DNA of 64,000 nt from positions 572,247-636,246 of the forward strand of contig NZ_JASJUU010000003.1 of NCBI RefSeq assembly GCF_030125375.1, written 5' to 3'. Origin of the DNA: Pseudoalteromonas umbrosa (GTDB taxonomy: Bacteria; Pseudomonadota; Gammaproteobacteria; Enterobacterales; Alteromonadaceae). Below the pieces are notes generated by a model. That model saw only the letters and a list, made by a program, of their open reading frames with translations. It made no database searches and was not told the origin of the DNA. Positions 45,920-54,208 of the stretch are shown in pieces. Position numbers and translations under genes: made by a program. Within the stretch, counting starts at the first letter, position 1. Each line of letters begins with the position of its first letter.

Positions 45920-46729
45920 ATGGCAAAAATTATTGTCGTAACTTCCGGTAAAGGTGGTGTAGGAAAAACTACATCGAGTGCAGCAATCGGTACGGGGTTA
46001 GCATTAAAAGGCTATAAAACAGCCATCATCGATTTTGATATTGGCCTAAGAAATCTGGACTTAATCATGGGGTGCGAGCGTCGTGTGGTTTATGACTTTG
46101 TTAACGTCATCAATGGCGAAGCAAATTTAAACCAAGCGCTCATCAAAGATAAGAGAGTCGAAAAACTATTCATTCTCCCAGCATCTCAAACGAGAGATAA
46201 AGACGCACTAACTCGTGAAGGCGTTGAAAAAGTTTTAAATGAGTTAAAAGAAGACTTTGATTTCATCATTTGTGACTCTCCTGCTGGTATAGAAGCCGGT
46301 GCGATGATGGCTTTATACTTTGCTGATGAAGCAATTGTTACCACAAACCCTGAGGTTTCATCTGTAAGAGACTCGGATAGAATTTTAGGTATTTTACAAA
46401 GTAAGTCAAAAAGAGCAGAAGAAGGTGCTGCACCAGTTAAAGAGCATTTATTGCTTACTCGTTACAACCCAGAACGCGTTGCGACTGGCGAGATGTTATC
46501 AGTAGAAGACGTACAAGAAATTCTAGCCATCGACCTACTTGGTGTGATACCTGAATCTAAGTCAGTGCTTAACGCTTCTAACTCTGGTCAGCCAGTTATT
46601 TTAGATACAGACTCTGATGCAGGCCAAGCGTACAGTGATGCTATTGATAGGTTACTGGGTGAAATCATCGACTTTAGATTTTTAAATGTCGAGAAGAAAG
46701 GTCTACTGAAAAGAATTTTCGGAGGTTAA
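45920..46729 (+). CDS. minD: Septum-site ATPase MinD
   Basis: A 269-residue deviant Walker A ATPase: [18 protein letters not shown] at the N-terminus, the [20 protein letters not shown] segment, [16 protein letters not shown], and a C-terminal amphipathic membrane-binding helix ([11 protein letters not shown]). It recruits MinC and is released from the membrane by MinE, giving pole-to-pole oscillation. Length and motifs match the family. Confidence 0.97.
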   Translation: MAKIIVVTSGKGGVGKTTSSAAIGTGLALKGYKTAIIDFDIGLRNLDLIMGCERRVVYDFVNVINGEANLNQALIKDKRVEKLFILPASQTRDKDALTREGVEKVLNELKEDFDFIICDSPAGIEAGAMMALYFADEAIVTTNPEVSSVRDSDRILGILQSKSKRAEEGAAPVKEHLLLTRYNPERVATGEMLSVEDVQEILAIDLLGVIPESKSVLNASNSGQPVILDTDSDAGQAYSDAIDRLLGEIIDFRFLNVEKKGLLKRIFGG

Positions 46730-46730
46730 C

Positions 46731-46994
46731 TTGTCTTTACTTGACTATTTCCGTTCAGAAAAAAAGAACAGCGCCTCATTGGCAAAAGAGCGTTTACAGA
46801 TTATCGTTGCTCACGAACGTTCTAAGCGCGGTACGCCTGATTATCTTCCACAGCTTAAGCAAGATATTCTGGAAGTTATCAGTAAGTATGTAAAAGTAGA
46901 CTCAGATGCTGTAAATGTTCAGTTTGAACAAAACGAAGATGATTTAGCAGTACTTGAGCTAAACGTAACTTTACCTGAAGACGAGCAAAAATAA
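46731..46994 (+). CDS. minE: Topological specificity factor MinE
   Basis: An 87-residue protein starting with TTG at 46731, one base after minD; no ATG is available upstream within the space. It begins [20 protein letters not shown] with the MinD-interacting helix, and contains [20 protein letters not shown]. MinE stimulates the MinD ATPase. An excellent terminator follows. The TTG start is notable and may keep MinE low relative to MinD. Confidence 0.95.
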   Translation: MSLLDYFRSEKKNSASLAKERLQIIVAHERSKRGTPDYLPQLKQDILEVISKYVKVDSDAVNVQFEQNEDDLAVLELNVTLPEDEQK

Positions 46995-46996
46995 GT

Positions 46997-47030
46997 AAAA
47001 AGCCCATGATATAAGTATCATGGGCTTTTT
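46997..47030 (+). terminator. Terminator of the min operon
   Basis: AAAAAGCCCATGATA pairs with TATCATGGGCTTTTT across a TAAG loop, a 15-bp stem with a T run, directly after minE. It can also serve the convergent YcgN gene. Confidence 0.95.
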
Positions 47031-47057
47031 AATATTTAAAAATAAGTTGAGCCATTT

Positions 47058-47561
47058 TTAATCGCAATCAAATTCAGGCCATTCAACTATATGTGCTTCG
47101 AACTCTTCTTCAAGGTCTACTTCAGTTTCTTTTACAACCTTGCCTTTGATGCTAACGTTCAAACCATGCATTATCTCTTTTGAACCATTGTTTTTTAATG
47201 GATGCCAAGATGCAAGTCCCCTGCCCTCATGAAGTCGACGGTAGCTGCATGATTGTGGCATGAAGAAAATGTCTTTAAGATTATCTTTGGTCAATTGGAC
47301 ACAGGTTGGTACGAGTGTTTGTCGCTCGCTGTAACGAGTACACCCTCCAGTTTGAATATCGCTGTATTGACAAATTACGTCTGTATAAAGAAGCTCTTCT
47401 CCATCTCTTAACACATCTGTACTTTCAAAATGTTCTTCTTCATCTTCACTATTGATAAAAGAATGAAGGCAGCATTTGCCGCACCCATCACAGATCGATT
47501 CCCATTCTTCAATGCTCATGTCCGATAAAGACTTCGCTTCCCAAAACTCTAAACTGCTCAT
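47058..47561 (-). CDS. ycgN: YcgN-type cysteine-cluster protein (UPF0260)
   Basis: A 167-residue protein with CDGCGKCCLHSF near residue 25, DVICQYSDIQTGGCTRYSERQTLVPTC and MPQSCSYRRLHEG, Cys-rich segments typical of the YcgN/UPF0260 family, probably binding a metal or Fe-S cluster. Function not established. It converges on the min operon, which in related genomes is a usual place for ycgN. Confidence 0.88.
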   Translation of the reverse strand: MSSLEFWEAKSLSDMSIEEWESICDGCGKCCLHSFINSEDEEEHFESTDVLRDGEELLYTDVICQYSDIQTGGCTRYSERQTLVPTCVQLTKDNLKDIFFMPQSCSYRRLHEGRGLASWHPLKNNGSKEIMHGLNVSIKGKVVKETEVDLEEEFEAHIVEWPEFDCD

Positions 47562-47637
47562 AATTAACGCCCAAAAAACTGAACGAGGGATTTTACTTTA
47601 TAGTCAGTTATAGCGCAAAGAGTTAAAAACGAGATGT

Positions 47638-49617
47638 TCAACTCGCTCTTTCTGTCTTAAATGTCAATTCATTGTTCATCGGCAGTGAGATTTCAATACA
47701 GAGGCCGCCCAGCAAGCTATTGTGTGATTCTATTTGTCCGTCATGTGACTCTACTATCTTCTTACAAACGGCTAAACCCATTCCTTTGCCACCCATTAGT
47801 GTACTTCTAGAAATTTCTTCACGAAACAGCGGCTGGAATAATTGTTGATGGGCTTCATACGATAATGGCATACCAGAATCTTCAATTCTTATTATCAGAC
47901 TATCATTCTCTAGATAAGTGTTAAGGGAAATTTCAACTCCTTCACCGCCAAACCTCAGTGCATTTTTAACAACTTCACATATTGCGTTTTCAATGGTTTG
48001 TTTATCTAAGGTAACAATTAGAGAGCTATCTAATTTGTTAGTAATGGTGAACTTTGATGTCTTTGGATCACCTTCACTTATACAAGTTTGAAATACCTCA
48101 TTTATGTAGACACGCGCATTGGTTGGTTTTTTGTTTAGTAAAGAGGCAATATCTTTATCATCTGTGACTAGCATGAGCTGGTCTATAAACGTGTTGAGTT
48201 CGTCTATTTTACTCATAAGCTTGTTATATGAGTCTTGAACATTGTCGACTATATTGTATTGCAACGATTCAACTTGGATTTTCATTACTGTAAGTGGTGT
48301 TCTTAATTCATGTGATAGATCAGTAAATAACTTTTCTTCTTTTTCTTTAAGTTTTTCTTCTTTGTAGCTAACTTCTCTGTGCTTGGTATTTACAGTTTGG
48401 TTTAGAGCATGTACCTGATGTTGTAGTTGATTTAACAGCCTTGATTGAAGTGACTTATGCTGCAAAGCTAATGCTATGGTAAACAGTAGAACTTCGATTA
48501 AGTATCCAATTTTGATAAATGATGTGATATCAAATACATCGATAAAATTACCGTAACTAGCGCCTAATATAGTAAAAATGTTTAAAAACAATAAATGGTT
48601 AATCAAACTAAATGTGAAGGTACGCATACCAGGGCCTTTTTGTTTGATACTCCAAGAACAAGTATAAACAAAAACTGGGATGACTAGTGTACTTAAAATA
48701 AGGTTGAAATAGACGGTGTTTAGTAAAAGAGCTGTTGGCACTGTGATTGTGTAAAGTACAATGAATGCAACATAAACCTTGTTTAGCGCTGGGTGGTAAT
48801 GCTTGAGCTGTAAAAATCCTCTGACAAAGAGTAAATGAAACAGCGGAACTGTTGCCATTAAAAATATTGAAAACTGACCCGAAAACGCATTGTGTGAAGG
48901 CCAAAAGTATTGAAAGCTGAATCCCGCAGTATCAACAACAATCAAAAAGAACAAAAAGGTCCATGCCGCATAGAAAACATTTGTGCTATTTCGATTAAAA
49001 AACAAATTTACTAAAACGATTAATAAAATTGCCGCTACTACACCAGTTAGGCTGGCATTTGTTATTAGGCTTTTGTGAGATTCTTCAAGGTAATTTTCAG
49101 GTGTATGTATTTGTAAGTTGGCAGGCGCATTTGCAAATGTTTGATACTCAATAAGAAAGGTATTTTCACCAATATCCATGTTTAAAGGAACATACATTTG
49201 TGGATCTTGAACCGGACGTTTGTTGAAGGGATCAGATTCATCTAGATTTAAAAGATCTTGCCACCCGTTTGGCAACTTTTTATAGACTGATAATTTTGCT
49301 AAACGTGGAAAGCCAAATGACATTTTCCACTCTTTAACATTACTTTGGTTATCAAGTTTAATGTAGGCCCACTTTGAATAAATACTTATTTTAGGTTTTT
49401 TGTTTATGTCGTTGATAGATCTGAAATGATATGAATGACGCTCGAAATCGAATGCACTGCGAAATTCACCTTCGTAGTCGAAGTAAAACATCGAAATATT
49501 ATTTAAAGAGAGAGCCTGAGTGTTTGGTTTAATTGTTGTTGGCTCTATATTTGTCAATGGACCAGCAATGATTGGTGTACAAAAAAAACACAGCAGTACC
49601 AGTAAAAAACAACGCAT
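47638..49617 (-). CDS. 7TMR-DISM sensor histidine kinase
   Basis: A 659-residue kinase. After a signal peptide (CFLLVLLCFFCTPIIAGP), an extracellular 7TMR-DISMED-like domain (about 25-170, with WAYIKLDNQSNVKEWKMSFG) is followed by seven hydrophobic helices (about 180-400), a coiled coil (LEEK and EKEEKL repeats), HisKA with FTDLSHELRTPLTVMKIQV and HATPase with VVKNALRFGG and GGKGMGLAVCKKIV. Such receptors are thought to sense carbohydrates or similar ligands. No response regulator gene is adjacent, so it is an orphan kinase. Confidence 0.9.
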   Translation of the reverse strand: MRCFLLVLLCFFCTPIIAGPLTNIEPTTIKPNTQALSLNNISMFYFDYEGEFRSAFDFERHSYHFRSINDINKKPKISIYSKWAYIKLDNQSNVKEWKMSFGFPRLAKLSVYKKLPNGWQDLLNLDESDPFNKRPVQDPQMYVPLNMDIGENTFLIEYQTFANAPANLQIHTPENYLEESHKSLITNASLTGVVAAILLIVLVNLFFNRNSTNVFYAAWTFLFFLIVVDTAGFSFQYFWPSHNAFSGQFSIFLMATVPLFHLLFVRGFLQLKHYHPALNKVYVAFIVLYTITVPTALLLNTVYFNLILSTLVIPVFVYTCSWSIKQKGPGMRTFTFSLINHLLFLNIFTILGASYGNFIDVFDITSFIKIGYLIEVLLFTIALALQHKSLQSRLLNQLQHQVHALNQTVNTKHREVSYKEEKLKEKEEKLFTDLSHELRTPLTVMKIQVESLQYNIVDNVQDSYNKLMSKIDELNTFIDQLMLVTDDKDIASLLNKKPTNARVYINEVFQTCISEGDPKTSKFTITNKLDSSLIVTLDKQTIENAICEVVKNALRFGGEGVEISLNTYLENDSLIIRIEDSGMPLSYEAHQQLFQPLFREEISRSTLMGGKGMGLAVCKKIVESHDGQIESHNSLLGGLCIEISLPMNNELTFKTERAS

Positions 49618-49950
49618 TACTTATTCTCTTCATTCTTTTAGTCAAATTTTAGCCTTCAATCATGTAGCAAATATGGAGGCTGAGAATGATTTCTGTTTAA
49701 GATAAAGTGTAATGTAAAAGATTGTAACACATTTAATTTTGATAAAAACACAATAAAACATATGGATAGCGCAATCTTGCTGTTGTTATGCAACATCTGC
49801 ATTGATTTAGGACATTAATCAGTAATGGTTTCTAGGTACAATTATCGCGACTGAAATATTTCTGTCATATTTGTTTGTTTAAATGCGTCCTGAAACAAAA
49901 ACGTCATCAAAGTGCCATAAAGAATGGCATTGACATAACGAGATAAATCA
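49618..49950. other. Intergenic region before the Na/Pi cotransporter
   Basis: About 330 bases with no gene. It carries CTGTCATA at 49862 and a weak 11-bp-phased pair at 49901-49918, plus a small hairpin TGCCAT / ATGGCA at 49913-49929. These could belong to the cotransporter promoter. No other structure was seen. Confidence 0.5.
49901..49918. promoter_or_regulatory. Weak Pho-box-like direct repeat
   Basis: ACGTCAT and GTGCCAT are spaced 11 bases apart, each matching five of seven positions of CTGTCAT. A perfect CTGTCATA lies 39 bases upstream. Phosphate regulation is plausible for a Na/Pi transporter but the match is weak, and the site sits close to the start codon. Confidence 0.25.
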
Positions 49951-51090
49951 ATGAGTGAATATAGCCAAAAGTCATTACCATCAAAGTTACTAACCTGGGG
50001 TGCAATTGCATTTCTTGTTTATTTAGTGCTAGTTGCCGTAGGTACAGTTAGTGGTGGTTTTAAACTTGCTTCCGGCGGTTCTGAAGGTGCGAAAGAAATT
50101 TTCGCGTTTGCTACTAATCCATTTGTTGCGCTTTTATTAGGTGCACTTGCTACAGCCTTAGTTCAATCATCATCTACTGTAACATCTGTTATAGTTGGTC
50201 TAGTTGCCGGTGGTCTTCCTCTGCAAATCGCAATTCCTATGATAATGGGTGCGAATATTGGTACTACAATCACTAATACGCTTGTATCAATCGGTCACAT
50301 TCGCTCAAAAGAAGAATTCCAAAGAGCCTTTGCGGCGTCTACAGTGCACGATTTCTTTAATTTATTCGCGGTAGCTATTTTCTTACCTCTAGAAATCATG
50401 TTCGGTCTATTAGAAAAGTTCTCAGCAAGTCTTGCTCATCTTTTTGTTGGCGATGCAGATTTGTCAATCAAGAGCTATAACTTCATTAAGCCTTTAGTTA
50501 AGCCTGCTGTAGGTGTTGTTAAAGATTCAGTAAGCTTCCTAGACGGTAAAGCTGCTGGTATTGCAATGGTTGTAATCGGTATTGCGCTTATTTTATTCGC
50601 TGTAACAACGCTAGGTAAGTTACTTAAACAAGCACTTGTTGGTAAAGCAAAAGACCTTCTTCACGGTGCAATCGGTCGTGGACCAGTTGCGGGTATCAGT
50701 TCAGGCGCAGTTGTAACTGTAATGGTTCAGTCTTCATCGACAACAACAAGTTTAATGATTCCACTAGCTGGTAGCGGTGTGTTCACAACGCGTCAAATCT
50801 ATCCATTTACTTTAGGTGCAAACATTGGTACTACCATCACAGCGCTTCTTGCTGCAACTTCTATCACAGGTCCTGCAGGCGAGGTAGCGTTAACAGTTGC
50901 GCTAGTGCATGTCATGTTCAACGTATTCGCGGTTGGCTTAATCTATGGTCTGCCACTACTTCGCGAAATCCCAATTAAGTGCGCTGAAAAGCTTGCTGAA
51001 GTGGGTGCAAAGAACAAGACTGCTGCGTTCGGATATGTACTTGGTTCATTCTTCGTAGTGCCTGGTCTTATCATGCTAGCTGTTCGCTAA
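49951..51090 (+). CDS. Na+/phosphate cotransporter family (NptA-like) protein
   Basis: A 379-residue membrane protein with an inverted-repeat structure: ATALVQSSSTVTSVIVGLVAG in the first half and VMVQSSSTTTSLMIPLAGSG in the second, each followed by MGANIGTTITNTL and LGANIGTTITALL. These QSSS and GANIGTT repeats are the signature of the type II Na/Pi cotransporter family. It probably imports phosphate with Na+, apt for a marine cell. It is monocistronic with a terminator close behind. The cytoplasmic PhoU-like domain of some relatives is absent. Confidence 0.92.
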   Translation: MSEYSQKSLPSKLLTWGAIAFLVYLVLVAVGTVSGGFKLASGGSEGAKEIFAFATNPFVALLLGALATALVQSSSTVTSVIVGLVAGGLPLQIAIPMIMGANIGTTITNTLVSIGHIRSKEEFQRAFAASTVHDFFNLFAVAIFLPLEIMFGLLEKFSASLAHLFVGDADLSIKSYNFIKPLVKPAVGVVKDSVSFLDGKAAGIAMVVIGIALILFAVTTLGKLLKQALVGKAKDLLHGAIGRGPVAGISSGAVVTVMVQSSSTTTSLMIPLAGSGVFTTRQIYPFTLGANIGTTITALLAATSITGPAGEVALTVALVHVMFNVFAVGLIYGLPLLREIPIKCAEKLAEVGAKNKTAAFGYVLGSFFVVPGLIMLAVR

Positions 51091-51108
51091 AAACAGATTT
51101 AAGAGCAT

Positions 51109-51142
51109 AAACCTCGGCAACTAAGCTGGTTGTCGAGGTTTT
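51109..51142 (+). terminator. Terminator after the Na/Pi cotransporter
   Basis: AAACCTCGGCAAC pairs with GTTGTCGAGGTTT, with one G-U step, around TAAGCTG, followed by TTGTT. It is a stable intrinsic terminator 19 bases after the stop. Confidence 0.85.
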
Positions 51143-51206
51143 GTTCATATAAATGCAATAAAAAACATTCATACTTTAGCTGTTAATTATTTTCCTGTTG
51201 TATCTG

Positions 51207-51701
51207 ATGAGAAATACTAGAACCATCCAATTTGAATTGTATACAAACACTGATCCACTTTTTCCTATCGGTAAAGCTTCAGCATTTGATGAGATCGAGT
51301 TTGAAATGCAAGGTGAAGAACTTGTATTAGACTGCTTGTTGCCTTCTGATGCTGTATCTGGAAACAAGTTAGTCATTACAGCAACTCATGTAGATGCGAG
51401 GTATGTCAATTTTTGTGGAACTGTTTTATTAGATGATTTGGATATTGCAAAAGGTTCTGTAGAGCTCGTCTTGACTGGTAGTGGAGATGCCGGCAGTTAT
51501 ATGACTCAACTTAGCTTACTTGGCGAAACAGGCGGAGTGAAAAACGTAGTTGATGCGCAGGTCGAACTCGTTAGAGGAATTGAAAATCATAGTTCAGAAG
51601 AGCTACCTTATAAAAATGAGCAGCCCTTTTTTAAAACCTTATCTACAAGATTAACTGCGTGGAAAAATGAGTTAATGGATGGGTTAGCATTACAACGGTA
51701 G
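51207..51701 (+). CDS. Hypothetical protein convergent with anmK
   Basis: A 164-residue soluble protein from the ATG at 51207; a TTG at 51198 is possible. The sequence (RTIQFELYTNTDPLFPIGKA then LVITATHVDARYVNFCGTVL) is strand-rich with a hydrophilic C-terminus. No family was recognised. Its last 12 bases overlap the end of anmK on the other strand, leaving no room for a terminator. The start and function are uncertain. Confidence 0.55.
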   Translation: MRNTRTIQFELYTNTDPLFPIGKASAFDEIEFEMQGEELVLDCLLPSDAVSGNKLVITATHVDARYVNFCGTVLLDDLDIAKGSVELVLTGSGDAGSYMTQLSLLGETGGVKNVVDAQVELVRGIENHSSEELPYKNEQPFFKTLSTRLTAWKNELMDGLALQR

Positions 51702-52874
51702 AGATATTTTACCCATTGTTAATTGCTTTGCGTTTTTGCTTCCAGCATTCGTGTTCATAACGGTTTCATTAGCGAGTATTGCAAATAGAACAGCCTCTTT
51801 AGAATCTGCATTGATCCCATTCTTATCCAGTTTCATAACCCTAAAATGCTTGCCTAATTTATCTTTAAGTTTTGTAACTAGTGACAAGTTGTGTGCACCA
51901 CCACCACTAATCAGTACATCCGCTGAGTTAGTTATATCTAATTGGTGTATGTGTTTGACAATACAACTTGCTGTGAATTCATTTAATGTTGCCATGATAT
52001 CGTTGGGCGATACGTAGATATCTAACTGAGAAAGTAATGTTTCAAGTAACTGAAGATTGAATAGTTCAGGCCCAGTTGTTTTAGGTATGGCTTGTTTGAT
52101 GAAGCTTAAAGATAATAGCGAATCGAGTAAGTCATTATTTATGACACCTTTCGAAGCGATTTCACCGTTTTTATCAAAATCGATACCAAAATGCTTTTGT
52201 ACATATTGGTCCATAAGTGTATTGCCTGGACCTATATCTGTACAGATGAGATCATTTACATCATAACCTTTACCAATAAAAGTGAAGTTAGCAATGCCGC
52301 CAATGTTTAACAGCAACGTATCTTTTTGATGATTCGCGAAGAGATTATAGTCTCCATATTGTGCAAGTGGTGCTCCTTCAAATCCCGCAGCAATGTGTTT
52401 TTGTCTAAAGTCAGACAAGGTAATTATGTTTGTTTCTGCGGCAATATGATCAGCGTCACCAATCTGCAATGTGCCATTATTGAAATCATTAAATGAATGA
52501 AAGCTATTTGGGCAATGATAGATAGTTTGTCCATGGCTTGCAATTAGGTCGATTTCCTCACTTTTTATGCCCCACTCTGTCAATTTCTGGTTGATAAAAT
52601 GGCCATGTAACGTCCCTATCCATGGGTTTAATAGTGTAAGATATTTAAGTTCAACAGTTTCAGTTGAAAATACTCGGCGTATTTTATTTTTAGTTTCATC
52701 GCAATATGAAATTGTGGCGAAATGTATAACTTCACACTTTGTGTCGGTGCCAAAGTCAGATATTTTGCATACAGCGACATCCAAACCATCTAAAGATGTG
52801 CCGCTCATTAAGCCTATTATGATTCTTTCTTTTTTTGTAGAGAGCATATAAAGCTTTTCAATGTATGGATTCAT
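51690..52874 (-). CDS. anmK: Anhydro-N-acetylmuramic acid kinase
   Basis: A 394-residue kinase with IIIGLMSGTSLDGLDVAVCK at the N-terminus and DLICTDIGPGNTLMDQYVQK, the AnmK family signatures, and VLISGGGAHNLSLVTKLK near the C-terminus. It hydrolyses the 1,6-anhydro ring and phosphorylates MurNAc during peptidoglycan recycling, so it can use products of enzymes like the MltB transglycosylase encoded nearby. A second in-frame ATG at 52847 is possible. It follows the small secreted-protein gene by 4 bases and so lies in an operon with it. Confidence 0.95.
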   Translation of the reverse strand: MNPYIEKLYMLSTKKERIIIGLMSGTSLDGLDVAVCKISDFGTDTKCEVIHFATISYCDETKNKIRRVFSTETVELKYLTLLNPWIGTLHGHFINQKLTEWGIKSEEIDLIASHGQTIYHCPNSFHSFNDFNNGTLQIGDADHIAAETNIITLSDFRQKHIAAGFEGAPLAQYGDYNLFANHQKDTLLLNIGGIANFTFIGKGYDVNDLICTDIGPGNTLMDQYVQKHFGIDFDKNGEIASKGVINNDLLDSLLSLSFIKQAIPKTTGPELFNLQLLETLLSQLDIYVSPNDIMATLNEFTASCIVKHIHQLDITNSADVLISGGGAHNLSLVTKLKDKLGKHFRVMKLDKNGINADSKEAVLFAILANETVMNTNAGSKNAKQLTMGKISLPL

Positions 52875-52878
52875 ATTT

Positions 52879-53289
52879 TTAGATATTATTTGATGCTAGT
52901 ACTGAAATTACAGGATACATATTATATCCTAATTCAATTGTTATATTCACGGATGACTCTCCTGCTACAGTTGTTTTCCTAGGCAACGAAGTAAGAATTT
53001 CGACATCACCATTTGCAAATAAAACGATTAATTGTTCAGGTTCTAAAATTCTTCTTCCACTTGATAAATTCTCTATATTAATAAGAACAGCTCTACTTCC
53101 ATCTTCATTTGACATTGCTAGTGATGATCTGACTATAAAATCGCTCTTATTCGGCTTTATTTGTTCCTCTTGATAAAACTGATTTATGTTTATTTGAGGT
53201 AAGTAGCTGTCGATGGTATAAGGCTTTTCTTTTGCGGATAGAATTGGTGATATGAGTAATAGTGTTACTAATAATAAAGATTTCAACAC
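52879..53289 (-). CDS. Small secreted protein of unknown function
   Basis: A 136-residue protein with a signal peptide (LKSLLLVTLLLISPILSAKE). The mature part is strand-rich (SDFIVRSSLAMSNEDGSRAV, ILEPEQLIVLFANGDVEILT, SSVNITIELGYNMYPVISVL), suggesting a beta-sandwich. No family recognised. It is between the SBP_bac_3-like gene (6-base gap) and anmK (4-base gap). Confidence 0.6.
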   Translation of the reverse strand: MLKSLLLVTLLLISPILSAKEKPYTIDSYLPQININQFYQEEQIKPNKSDFIVRSSLAMSNEDGSRAVLINIENLSSGRRILEPEQLIVLFANGDVEILTSLPRKTTVAGESSVNITIELGYNMYPVISVLASNNI

Positions 53290-53295
53290 GTTCTC

Positions 53296-54054
53296 CTATT
53301 TTATTACCTTGGGCTGTGACGCTAATAAGATGTTTTGAATTTCGATTTGTAAGCTCTCAATAGCATTATTTATGGATTCAATTTCTTTCTCTGTAAAATT
53401 AATGCGACTGAGCATAAAATGAATTGCATTATCATTGACTATATATGAGTGTAGCCTTAACTGATCGTAACCTAAACGGTTTATATAGTAATAACCGCTA
53501 TATTCATCCTCGATTAAAAAGTCAATTCTGCGCTTGTTTACTAACTCCATACGCCTTGATGCGCTTGCCACCTCGGCTAAACGCTGCTGATACCAAGGGA
53601 TCTGTAAAATTTGTCGAAGTTCCTCTCCATAATATGCGCCTGGGTTTGTAACAAACGTATATTCTGCAGCAAACAATTCTGTAAGGCTCTTTACTGGAGG
53701 AAGCTCAAGCCTTGTAAACAATCGCATGCGTTCTCGCCGGTATGGTTTGGTAAAGTGCGCATTTTCTGCTCTTTCTCGGTTGAAGCTAGCCGAGGGTAAA
53801 ACATCAATAAATCCCTTGTAAAGTTCGACTAACCCTCTTGCTGAACTAGGTAGCCTTAGAAACTGAATACAAAGATTTGCTTTTTCAAAAACAAGTTTAG
53901 TAATTTCGATGTCTACTCCATTTGGTACATCATTTTCGTAGGTTATGTAAGGCGGCCAACTCCCACCAATACCGACCTTCTTTTCAGATATACAGTTGGG
54001 AGCTGAATTGGCGAAATTCGAAACTAAGATGAGTAGAAAAAAAAGTAATTTCAC
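53296..54054 (-). CDS. SBP_bac_3-type periplasmic binding protein
   Basis: A 252-residue protein with a signal peptide (KLLFFLLILVSNFANSAPN). It contains VGIGGSWPPYITYENDVPNG and VDIEITKLVFEKANL, followed by LPSASFNRERAENAHFTKPY, which match the extracellular solute-binding protein family 3. The usual ABC permease and ATPase genes are absent, so it may be a stand-alone ligand sensor or modulator. First gene of a run with the small secreted protein and anmK. Confidence 0.75.
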   Translation of the reverse strand: MKLLFFLLILVSNFANSAPNCISEKKVGIGGSWPPYITYENDVPNGVDIEITKLVFEKANLCIQFLRLPSSARGLVELYKGFIDVLPSASFNRERAENAHFTKPYRRERMRLFTRLELPPVKSLTELFAAEYTFVTNPGAYYGEELRQILQIPWYQQRLAEVASASRRMELVNKRRIDFLIEDEYSGYYYINRLGYDQLRLHSYIVNDNAIHFMLSRINFTEKEIESINNAIESLQIEIQNILLASQPKVIK

Positions 54055-54104
54055 ATGTTCTTTCTAAATTGAATTGTTTTCTAATTATGATTTATTTACA
54101 AAAA

Positions 54105-54133
54105 AAAACAAAGGCACTTTGTGCCTTTGTTTT
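54105..54133. terminator. Terminator downstream of the first chitinase gene
   Basis: AAAACAAAGGCAC pairs with GTGCCTTTGTTTT around TTT. On the minus strand a run of eight T follows, so it is a good terminator for the leftward chitin operon. Confidence 0.9.
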
Positions 54134-54208
54134 ATCGGGGCTGGCCTATCCATTTGTCAATTTATAAAGAGTATATAAATGTCAGCCCTTAACAAAAAAG
54201 TGTACTAC

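Noticed and set aside
49862-49918. Confident Pho box before the Na/Pi cotransporter
   Set aside because: Only one half-site matches CTGTCATA fully; the phased pair matches weakly and is close to the start codon. Listed only as a low-confidence site.
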